Made by a program: the position numbers and the translations under genes. A stretch of DNA of 5,771 bases from Planctomycetaceae bacterium (lineage in GTDB: Bacteria; Planctomycetota; Planctomycetia; Pirellulales; Thermoguttaceae): the NCBI GenBank assembly GCA_031278315.1, contig JAITKS010000087.1:1-5771 (forward strand), given 5' to 3'. This document shows positions 1-5,640 of the stretch, piece by piece (the first letter of the stretch is position 1; each line of letters opens with the position of its first letter). The notes beneath the pieces are model-generated. The model did not search any database, was not told the DNA's origin, and saw nothing but the letters and a program-made list of their open reading frames with translations.

Positions 1-188
1 AGAAAATACGCTTTAAGAGTAGAAAGAAAAAGACTCTTGCCAAAACGACGAGGACGACTAAGAAAATAAGGCGAATCTATATTAGCAAGTTGATAGATGT
101 ACGATGTTTTATCAACATAAACATATTCACGTAAACGTAATTTTTCAAAATCTTGTATGCCTATCGGTAACTTTCTGTTATTGGACAT
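1..188 (-). CDS. AAA-ATPase-like / DUF1703-type protein, N-terminal 62 codons only
   Basis: Reading leftward from an ATG at 186-188 gives 62 codons without a stop before the window ends, so the gene is cut by the edge. The peptide begins MSNNRKLPIGIQDFEKLR, continues through YVDKT (residues 24-28), and carries YFLSRPRRFGKSLFLSTL (41-58). The pattern PIG-x-FEKLR, YVDKT and YFLSRPRRFGKS is the hallmark start of the AAA-ATPase-like family (PF09820), where RRFGKS is the Walker A loop with Lys51. Full-length members usually run to about 500-600 residues and end in a PD-(D/E)XK nuclease-like domain (DUF1703), which is not visible here. Their cellular role is not established; they often occur in many copies in gut and sediment anaerobes and have been proposed to be defence- or mobility-related. 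An AAGGA at 196-200, 7 bases before the ATG, supports the start. The gene has its own upstream promoter candidate and looks unrelated to the polysaccharide genes. Confidence 0.88.
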   Translation of the reverse strand, partial: MSNNRKLPIGIQDFEKLRLREYVYVDKTSYIYQLANIDSPYFLSRPRRFGKSLFLSTLKAYF

Positions 189-214
189 TATGAGTTCCTT
201 TCGAGAAATTCCGC

Positions 215-243
215 CTGATATATTACGTTTTTTAATTTGTCAA
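215..243 (-). promoter_or_regulatory. Sigma70-type promoter candidate for the AAA-ATPase-like gene
   Basis: On the minus strand there is a perfect -35 TTGACA (238-243), a 17-base spacer and a -10-like TATCAG (215-220, 4 of 6 matches). Transcription would start near 207-209, giving a leader of about 20 bases that includes the AAGGA ribosome site at 196-200. The position just downstream of the terminator candidate at 294-320 suggests an independent unit. The consensus -35 and ideal spacing are seen directly; use in the cell is inferred. Confidence 0.5.
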
Positions 244-245
244 CA

Positions 246-281
246 TTGCAGTAAAAAGCAGTAAAAACAGGTTTGCTGCAA
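246..281. repeat. 10-bp tandem repeat flanked by a 6-bp inverted repeat, just upstream of the -35
   Basis: GCAGTAAAAA occurs twice head to tail (248-257 and 258-267). The same stretch holds an inverted pair, TTGCAG (246-251) and CTGCAA (276-281), and a small hairpin TTTGC-T-GCAAA (272-282). It lies immediately upstream of the TTGACA of the ATPase-like gene, a usual place for an activator or operator site, but nothing shows that a protein binds it. Confidence 0.45.
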
Positions 282-293
282 AGTACACAACTC

Positions 294-320
294 AAAAAAA
301 ACAATCTATAACAGGATAGA
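294..320 (-). terminator. Weak intrinsic terminator after the ACT gene
   Basis: Read on the minus strand, 22 bases after the ACT stop codon, TCTAT (316-320) and ATAGA (305-309) form a 5-bp stem with a 6-base loop. A short spacer and eight T residues follow (A-run at 294-301 on the plus strand). The stem is short and AT-rich, so it may be inefficient. The location between two same-strand genes, with a promoter just beyond, supports the call. Confidence 0.4.
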
Positions 321-342
321 ATTAAAATATTGGTAATATCTT

Positions 343-819
343 TTATTCTATTTCACATCCGAAAATTTCTTTGTTGCCTAGTATTGTTAGTCCGCGTTCT
401 TTTATTTTTTCAATCGCTAAATCCGGATTGTTAAATCTAAAAATACTGACCGATGTTACAATCGTTGAATCATTTTCAACTTTTGAAATTGCCGGCACAA
501 GCGAAAATCCATACATGTATTCAATATTTAATTTTGCGTCATCCATCGCTTCTAAAATATTTGCTAAACCTCCGGGTTTATGCTCAACCGAAATAGCAAT
601 AACCTCCGAGACCTTCACAATGACATCATGACTTTCAAATTCTGCTTTCGCACGCTGCCACTCTTTAACAAGTAACCGCAATATTCCAAATTGCTCCGTG
701 TCAGCAAGAGCCATCGTCTCTATGTTTATTCCGCAATCAGCAAGTATCCTACAAGCTCGGCTAACATTGCCCGGCTTGTTCTCAAGAAATACAGATAGTT
801 GTTTAAGTTTCTTTGACAT
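343..819 (-). CDS. Tandem ACT-domain amino-acid-binding protein
   Basis: This 158-residue protein consists of two ACT domains, the small ligand-binding fold that senses amino acids. Domain 1 covers about residues 5-64 (QLSVFLENKPGNVSR, then ADCGINIETMALADT and FGILRLLV). Domain 2 covers about 73-146 (VIAISVEHKPGGLANIL, DDAKLNIEYMYGF, VSIFRF). The PG-x-(V/L)-(S/A) turns at 16-20 and 82-86 sit at the usual effector site. Stand-alone double-ACT proteins of this type are commonly about 140-145 residues and are often encoded beside phenylacetate-CoA ligase-like genes; no such gene is present here. This one is longer because of roughly a dozen extra residues (SLVPAISKVENDS, 106-118) in domain 2. 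No enzyme domain is attached, so a regulatory or sensing role is likely but the ligand is unknown. The ATG at 817-819 fits the family N-terminus, yet no Shine-Dalgarno site precedes it. It lies 164 bases after the Wzc-like stop on the same strand, so co-transcription is possible but not shown. Confidence 0.9.
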   Translation of the reverse strand: MSKKLKQLSVFLENKPGNVSRACRILADCGINIETMALADTEQFGILRLLVKEWQRAKAEFESHDVIVKVSEVIAISVEHKPGGLANILEAMDDAKLNIEYMYGFSLVPAISKVENDSTIVTSVSIFRFNNPDLAIEKIKERGLTILGNKEIFGCEIE

Positions 820-921
820 AAATTTTATTATAAATATTCAGTTAAATTTTTAGTTTTAGTTTTTAGTAATATAACAATAACAAACGAAAATTTCTGTTGA
901 GACACAATGCTTTGCATCTCT

Positions 922-942
922 AATTTTCAATTTTCAATTTTC
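922..942. repeat. Heptamer tandem repeat AATTTTC x3 between the Wzc-like and ACT genes
   Basis: Three perfect head-to-tail copies of AATTTTC lie in the 164-base spacer (820-983). The rest of the spacer is AT-rich and holds a bulged ATGC-TTT-GCAT hairpin (899-920) without a following T-run, plus T-rich TTTTAGT-like repeats at about 847-868. I see no gene and no convincing terminator in this spacer. The repeat may be simple slippage of AT-rich DNA. Confidence 0.6.
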
Positions 943-983
943 CATGTTTCCTTTCAATGAGTTTTCAGAAGTTGTTTTAATTT

Positions 984-3305
984 CTAATCGGCATATTGTA
1001 ATAAATGAGATAATCGAATTTGTTCTAATTTATCAGCAAAGCCGCCGTCTTTGCCCGCCATTTGATAATACGGAATGTCTTTCATTACAATACCATCAAC
1101 ATTGCTTCCGGTACTAACTAATTTTCTATATACATCTTCCATCGCAGCTAAAACGGTCTCGCCTTGTCTTACACATAACAATACTGAATCAGTACTTGCA
1201 GCCATTAACAATGATTCCGCTGCATGAGTTACCGGCGGAACAACTACTAAAATTAAGGAAAAATCACGTTCTAAAAAATCAAGTAAGTCGCGGAAATTTC
1301 TGTCTCCTAGTAACTCATACGGAGAGACATCAAGATTTCCTGCCGATAGAAAATGTAAATTAGAATCTTTTGTGTCCATTACAATTGCCTCGCCGACTCT
1401 ATTTCGTAAAGATAAAACATCTGCTAAACCAATTCCTGCTTCCTCATTTCCGAACAATAGATGTAATCGTCCAACTCTCATGTCACCATCAATTAATAGT
1501 ACTCTTCCGGTTCTCATTTGTGCCATTGCAACCGCAACTTGAACCGCTAGAAACGTTTTTCCGTCATCCGAAGAGACACTCGCAATTGATATAGTTCTAC
1601 ATGTTCTGAAAGGGTCGCTTAGCAATAAATGTGTACACCAGCTGTGAACGGTTTCACGATATCTCGCTAATCTTTTTCTGAAACTTGCGCCTTGTACCCA
1701 TGCGACCGGCGGCTCCATGATTTCACCAATAATAATATCTGGACAAGCGCGGCGAATCTGCGAAACATGATACAATCGCGGTTTCGACCGTTCCCATACA
1801 ATACCTAAAACGGCAGGAAAAACTAAAAACGCCATTGCCCCAAACGACGCAAAAACAATACGCTTTTTTGTTCTTGGCATCGGCGGAGGTGTCGCTTGTT
1901 CTAATAGCTCTACTTGACTCGGTGAACTCAAATCTGCCTTGACTGCAATAAGACGTTCATGAAGAATATCCAAAACATTATTTACACGTTTAAGCTGCAA
2001 TTGCTGAAACGACGCATCCGTTACTTCAACCGTCCGCCCTTTGATATTCTTAATCTGCTCGTTATATTTCTCTTGCAGCGACGCTACCAGATTTTCTTCC
2101 CGCTTGATTGCTTTTTCTAATTCGTAAATATCATTGTCGGCTTGTGCGCGTAGTACAATACTCATTTCGTATTCCTTCTTGGCAGCAAGATTAAGTTTAA
2201 GCCGTGTTATTTCATCGTCGTACATTTTACTTTGTTTTGCCAACGCTTGTATTTGCGGCGATTCACTACTGTTAGGATTTTCTTTGAGTTTCGCCAATTT
2301 GTCTTCAACTGCTGATTTCTTTTGAGTCAAAACTAACACTGCCGGCTCACTGTTTATAGCCATTTCGAGCATTGCCTGCGGGACTTTTCTATCAGGATTT
2401 GAAATCATTTCTTGTAACATTTTCAACTCTGCCGTCAGAGAAACCAGTTGTGATTCGTGCATATAAATATCACGTTTTAAAGATTCTCCCGGTACAAATA
2501 AACCGCTGCCTTCGTTAGCCATTCCCATTACGGCATCTTTCGACGCCGCACTTTCCATCCTTCTACGAATCTCATCTTCAAGACTCGTTGCAGTTGCCGA
2601 TTGCCGATTTATTTCTGTATTCAGTTGAAAGATTAAATCGTTATTCCATTTTTTTGTATTTGTAATATGAACATTCAAATACGCATCGACTACACTATTT
2701 ACGATATTAGCAGCGTCTTCAGCAGCTTCGGCAGCTATCGAAATCGTGAAATATTCTGACTTCGCAAGTCTCTGTAACAATAATTGTTTTGTAAGCCAAT
2801 CGACACGGTCTTTTTCTCTGGTGATACAAGCAAGCTGCGCAATCTTTGGATTTTCAAGAGCCTTCTTGATAATTACCGGACTACGTATAAGCGCAAATTG
2901 TGTCTGAACGAAATTATCATATTCAATATTTTCATCTGTCGTACGGATTATTTTTTGCTTATTGGTATGAATCTGAATCCATGCGGTCGCCTCGTATTTT
3001 ATCGGGAAAGAAAACCAGAGCATACCAAATGCAATTACACTAAGAATTAATCCCGAAGGTAATGTCCATTTCCAATTTCTTTTCAATCCCGAAAATAACA
3101 TCAGAATCAAAATTTGCGGTGTCGTTCTCGCCATTTCTATTCCATCCATAATCTGGCGGCGTGAACTAATCGGTTCCCCCAATTGCTGCTGCATGAAATC
3201 GTTGGAATAATATCCTTGCTGAGGCATACTCTGACCGCTCACCATGATATTAGAAATATTCGGCTGCTGATAAGTTTGATTAGATTGTTCTGGTATCTGA
3301 GACAT
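984..3305 (-). CDS. Wzc-type polysaccharide co-polymerase with a degenerate tyrosine-kinase-like P-loop domain
   Basis: This 773-residue protein has the Wzz/Wzc layout. It has a Gln-rich cytoplasmic tail (1-80), TM1 (about 83-101), a Wzz-type start (YEATAWIQI, 104-112), and a long periplasmic region rich in predicted coiled coil (about 220-460). The Pro-rich ATPPPMPRTKKR (471-482) precedes TM2 (about 483-504), and a cytoplasmic BY-kinase-like domain (about 565-773) ends it. Such proteins form inner-membrane oligomers that set chain length and help export polysaccharide. The P-loop domain keeps a Wzc-like Walker A (SVSSDDGKTF, Lys583-Thr584) and Walker A' (VLLIDGDMR, 603-610). Where the family has IIDTPP, it reads LVVVPP (686-691), so the Walker B Asp is Val688. 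The C-terminus has only Tyr746, Tyr747 and Tyr771 rather than a tyrosine cluster. It may therefore bind nucleotide without being an active kinase. AGGAG at 3313-3317, 7 bases before the ATG, supports the start. Length is close to E. coli Wzc (about 720). It follows the exosortase gene by 213 bases, which suggests a shared exopolysaccharide function. Confidence 0.92.
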   Translation of the reverse strand: MSQIPEQSNQTYQQPNISNIMVSGQSMPQQGYYSNDFMQQQLGEPISSRRQIMDGIEMARTTPQILILMLFSGLKRNWKWTLPSGLILSVIAFGMLWFSFPIKYEATAWIQIHTNKQKIIRTTDENIEYDNFVQTQFALIRSPVIIKKALENPKIAQLACITREKDRVDWLTKQLLLQRLAKSEYFTISIAAEAAEDAANIVNSVVDAYLNVHITNTKKWNNDLIFQLNTEINRQSATATSLEDEIRRRMESAASKDAVMGMANEGSGLFVPGESLKRDIYMHESQLVSLTAELKMLQEMISNPDRKVPQAMLEMAINSEPAVLVLTQKKSAVEDKLAKLKENPNSSESPQIQALAKQSKMYDDEITRLKLNLAAKKEYEMSIVLRAQADNDIYELEKAIKREENLVASLQEKYNEQIKNIKGRTVEVTDASFQQLQLKRVNNVLDILHERLIAVKADLSSPSQVELLEQATPPPMPRTKKRIVFASFGAMAFLVFPAVLGIVWERSKPRLYHVSQIRRACPDIIIGEIMEPPVAWVQGASFRKRLARYRETVHSWCTHLLLSDPFRTCRTISIASVSSDDGKTFLAVQVAVAMAQMRTGRVLLIDGDMRVGRLHLLFGNEEAGIGLADVLSLRNRVGEAIVMDTKDSNLHFLSAGNLDVSPYELLGDRNFRDLLDFLERDFSLILVVVPPVTHAAESLLMAASTDSVLLCVRQGETVLAAMEDVYRKLVSTGSNVDGIVMKDIPYYQMAGKDGGFADKLEQIRLSHLLQYAD

Positions 3306-3354
3306 CTAGCATCTCCTATTTATTTTACTTTTTGTAATTTCTAAAAATTCATAA

Positions 3355-3380
3355 TTTTTAAACTACATTTTTAAACTACA
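3355..3380. repeat. Perfect 13-bp tandem duplication upstream of the Wzc-like gene
   Basis: TTTTTAAACTACA occurs twice with no gap (3355-3367 and 3368-3380), about 40-65 bases upstream of the Shine-Dalgarno site of the Wzc-like gene. It lies in the leader or promoter region of that gene and could be a paired binding site or plain slippage. I found no good promoter match in the 3306-3518 spacer. Confidence 0.6.
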
Positions 3381-3468
3381 CGTTATTGAATTTCGATTAA
3401 AACCGCCCTCCAATTACATATCGAAAAGCAGATTTTTTAACGTCACCAAAATTCATAATACAATATAC

Positions 3469-3523
3469 GATTTTTACAATTTGATTTTTTACAATTTGAT
3501 ATTTTGCAATTTGATTTTTTATA
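3469..3523. repeat. About 15-bp tandem repeat running into the exosortase stop codon
   Basis: Units of the form GATTTTTTACAATTT occur at 3469-3482 (14 bases), 3483-3497 (15) and 3498-3512 (15, with two changes), with a partial fourth unit from 3513. The last unit overlaps the exosortase stop codon (3519-3521). The T-runs are on the plus strand, so they appear as A-runs in the exosortase message and do not make an intrinsic terminator for it. The spacing is nearly one and a half helical turns. Confidence 0.65.
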
Positions 3524-4997
3524 TGTTTACGCGTTTAAAAACTTTATCCATAAAAAACAGGAACAACATAAATATTACTGCTACAACTATGATCATTGTG
3601 TATCCTGCGATTTCGTCGGCGAAAACATTTACTCTTTCTTTTGGTACGAATTGAGCGAGGAAATTTCGATGGTGCAATAATAAAATTCCGGTCATTGTGA
3701 TTCTTGATGCGTTTATAAACATTGCCAGCGGAGCAGCGATCAACATAACGATTAAATTTTGCCACCAAGGTTTTCGCATAAACAAAACGGCGGCGGTTGC
3801 AATAGCAAAAACGCTAATCAAAAAACGTATTCCGCTGCACGCCGCTTCAACGTTGAGAATTTCGCCCTTAACACGAATAATATTATTTATTGCGATAGCT
3901 GGTTCACCTAAAATTTGCAATAAAACCGCTGCGAAACGGGCGGCATAAAGTTGCAGATTGTGTTTCATTATCACGTCAATACTGTATGGAAGTTGAAACA
4001 TGAAAAGTAAAAAACACAACGACGGTAACGCCCAAAGAAATACTCGTGTGCCGTAAAAAAACCATACGATCCCAATCACCCATAAAAACAATGACCACTC
4101 TTCAAGAGCTTCCATATAATACCAACTTGCTATACTTCGTATAGTTATACATAAAATTATCGGTATTAAAGCAATCCAGCATAATCGGTATCGTGTACCA
4201 GGGTAGGAATCTAATCGTGAATAAAGAAATATCGCCGTTAATGGAATAACAAAAAATCCGTGACTGTAATCGACATTGTTAATCCAATCGTAAACGATCT
4301 GTTCTAATGCCATATAATACGAATAAACCGTAAGAGGTAAAATCACGAATAACAAAAATCCTAATCGCAATCTTTCAAACGGTGCATCGATTGGCAGAAG
4401 ATATTTTTTGATCGAAATAGACGACGGTTTCATCGTTTCTGTCGGTGTTGATGATTGTTTTGGTTGAATCGTGTGCATCGTCTGCATCGATAGATTATTA
4501 CCGTCACCGATAATTTGAGATTGGTAATTTTCGCTCGTGTTGTTTGGACTATTAGAATTATCTAGTGCGAATTTTCCGCCGATATTTTTGGTTTGAGTTT
4601 CTTTGTGTTCAGATTGTTTTATATCGAATTTCGATCCAGCCGGAGTTCCAGATATTGCCGGCACCGTTGAATTTACAGTATAGTTAGTATGAGTTCCGTT
4701 GAATCTCTCGCCGCGATTTTTCGGCAATTGATTATTAGGCGGAACAGGCGTTTCAATACCAAAACGATTTTGAGACAAATTATTAGTAGGAACGTTATTG
4801 GGCGAGGCTGTAGAATTGACCGTGTCGATCTTGTTGATCGTGTTGACCGAATTATCCGAATGAGGAGCATCCGAATGAGGAGTATCCGACTGGGGAGATT
4901 GATCGGCTTGATCTGCGGCTTGATCAGGATTTATTGGTATATCGAATCGTCCTGATTTATTTGAACCGACTGTATTTTTTTTGTTTTTGTCCGGCAT
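3519..4997 (-). CDS. Exosortase/archaeosortase-family membrane protein with a long low-complexity N-terminus
   Basis: This 492-residue protein has two parts. Residues 1-195 are hydrophilic, rich in Asn, Ser, Thr, Pro and Gln, and probably disordered. Residues about 208-485 are a polytopic membrane domain with roughly eight or nine hydrophobic segments. The membrane domain shows the exosortase signatures: DYSHGFFVIPL (243-253), the Cys motif EAACSGIRFL (384-393, Cys387), and the Arg motif FINASRI (427-433, Arg432). The family's third catalytic position, normally His in an H-x-x-(A/S)-G-(W/Y) context, reads DEIAGY (461-466), so Asp461 replaces it. Exosortases are transpeptidase-like enzymes that recognise short C-terminal sorting signals (PEP-CTERM and relatives) on exported proteins and are normally encoded with exopolysaccharide genes, as here with the Wzc-like neighbour. 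Typical core length is about 280-300 residues, so the extra N-terminus is unusual. AAGGA at 5005-5009, 7 bases before the ATG, supports the start. A planctomycete-type exosortase (XrtU-like) is my best guess, unproven. No sorting substrate is visible in the window. Confidence 0.88.
   Translation of the reverse strand: MPDKNKKNTVGSNKSGRFDIPINPDQAADQADQSPQSDTPHSDAPHSDNSVNTINKIDTVNSTASPNNVPTNNLSQNRFGIETPVPPNNQLPKNRGERFNGTHTNYTVNSTVPAISGTPAGSKFDIKQSEHKETQTKNIGGKFALDNSNSPNNTSENYQSQIIGDGNNLSMQTMHTIQPKQSSTPTETMKPSSISIKKYLLPIDAPFERLRLGFLLFVILPLTVYSYYMALEQIVYDWINNVDYSHGFFVIPLTAIFLYSRLDSYPGTRYRLCWIALIPIILCITIRSIASWYYMEALEEWSLFLWVIGIVWFFYGTRVFLWALPSLCFLLFMFQLPYSIDVIMKHNLQLYAARFAAVLLQILGEPAIAINNIIRVKGEILNVEAACSGIRFLISVFAIATAAVLFMRKPWWQNLIVMLIAAPLAMFINASRITMTGILLLHHRNFLAQFVPKERVNVFADEIAGYTMIIVVAVIFMLFLFFMDKVFKRVNI
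4813..4925 (-). repeat. Three adjacent in-frame tandem repeats in the exosortase N-terminus
   Basis: Within the coding sequence there are four 9-bp units (4813-4848, encoding the V/I-N/D-T/K/S triplets VNT INK IDT VNS, residues 51-62). Next are three 15-bp units (4854-4868, 4869-4883, 4884-4898, encoding SPQSD, TPHSD and APHSD, residues 34-48). Last is a TTGATC-based stretch (4899-4925, encoding DQAADQADQ, residues 25-33). All unit lengths are multiples of three, so gain or loss of units keeps the frame. This is consistent with an unstructured, rapidly changing tail. Confidence 0.8.
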
Positions 4998-5085
4998 CTT
5001 TAATTCCTTTTTCTATTCTTCGTGATTGAGTTTGTGATGATTAAATTTGTAATTATGTTAATTTGTATTGAAATATTATTGAAGT

Positions 5086-5114
5086 ATTGTAGTAATATTT
5101 TGACTTGCTCTCAA
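5086..5114 (-). promoter_or_regulatory. Proximal sigma70-type promoter candidate for the exosortase gene
   Basis: On the minus strand TTGAGA (5109-5114, 5 of 6 matches to the -35 consensus), a 17-base spacer and TACAAT (5086-5091, 5 of 6 matches to the -10) face the exosortase. A start near 5079 would give a leader of roughly 80 bases. The -35 lies inside the left arm of the 12-bp inverted repeat. AT-rich DNA throws up chance matches, so this is a candidate only. Confidence 0.45.
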
Positions 5115-5200
5115 TTGAATTTTCAACAATCTTTTAGTTGTATTGAAAATCAAAAATCGAATTTTAATGTGCAGATTATAATGAAAACATTCAATTGAGA
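5109..5200. repeat. Perfect 12-bp inverted repeat, arms 68 bases apart
   Basis: TCTCAATTGAAT (5109-5120) and ATTCAATTGAGA (5189-5200) are exact reverse complements, and each contains the palindrome CAATTG. The match extends imperfectly inward through TTTTCA when a one- or two-base gap is allowed. Between the arms is a further 8-bp inverted pair, ATTTTCAA (5119-5126) and TTGAAAAT (5143-5150). The left arm covers the -35 of the proximal promoter, so the pair could be a two-site operator joined by looping. It could also be a stem in a longer leader RNA started at the distal promoter. Confidence 0.6.
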
Positions 5201-5283
5201 TATTATAAATTGTTTCTTAAATATGTCTCATACTATGAATTTCGTTTAAATCGTATTATTTGTTTTGTGGAAAAACTACGTTT

Positions 5284-5312
5284 ATTATAGTTGCGAATTT
5301 TGATTCTGCCAA
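5284..5312 (-). promoter_or_regulatory. Distal sigma70-type promoter candidate, strong match
   Basis: On the minus strand TTGGCA (5307-5312, 5 of 6), a 17-base spacer and a perfect TATAAT (5284-5289) face the exosortase. This is the best promoter match in the window by eye. A start near 5277 would make a leader of about 280 bases before the exosortase ATG, long enough to hold regulatory structure. It could alternatively drive a separate small RNA; I see no open frame directly after it. Confidence 0.5.
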
Positions 5313-5501
5313 GTTTACCCATGTAGAATTTTCAAAATATCCTGAAAACTTTTACTGTTGATAAAATTCAATTTAATTTATTTACTTCTCATATTATGGA
5401 GTTATGTTGACCGAATAATGTAAATAAATTATGTAATTTGTGTAATGGATTAATTGTATCAAAAAATCTATTTGTAACGTTTACGCATGTTATATGATTT
5501 T

Positions 5502-5519
5502 GAATTGTTGTTACAATTC
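5502..5519. repeat. Perfect 7-bp hairpin
   Basis: GAATTGT (5502-5508) and ACAATTC (5513-5519) pair perfectly around a TGTT loop. No T-run follows on either strand, so it is not an intrinsic terminator. It could be a protein-binding palindrome or a chance AT-rich inverted repeat. Confidence 0.45.
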
Positions 5520-5640
5520 GTATAAAACGTATTATCGTGAAATTCTAAAAATAAATTTTACATGAGATTTTTAGACTGAATAAACAAAATTTTCATAATT
5601 AAGAAATTTGTAATATATCAGTGTAATAATTTATTGTTGC

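Noticed and set aside
575..612. Walker A of the Wzc-like protein as degenerate
   Set aside because: This interval is outside that gene; the motif itself (residues 577-585, SSDDGKTF) matches the E. coli Wzc form ending GKTF, so only Walker B is called altered.
371..631. Open frame on the plus strand, antisense to the ACT gene
   Set aside because: It is a shadow of a well-supported gene on the minus strand and shows no family motif or ribosome site.
899..920. Hairpin ATGC-TTT-GCAT with outer GAG/CTC arms as a terminator for the Wzc-like gene
   Set aside because: The stem is only four pairs with a five-base bulge before the outer arms, and no T-run follows on the minus strand.
3306..3518. A promoter for the Wzc-like gene in the spacer
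   Set aside because: I found only poor -35/-10 pairs with wrong spacing, so I did not call one; transcription may come from upstream.
4854..4898. 15-bp repeats as a possible CRISPR-like array
   Set aside because: The units are contiguous with no spacers, are in frame and encode a simple peptide repeat.
4673..4955. Arg/Ile-rich open frames on both strands over the exosortase N-terminus
   Set aside because: They arise from out-of-frame reading of the short tandem repeats; the frame with a ribosome site and a membrane domain is the exosortase.
4998..5280. A riboswitch (for example c-di-GMP) in the exosortase leader
   Set aside because: I could not recognise any conserved riboswitch core in this very AT-rich stretch; a covariance-model search would settle it.
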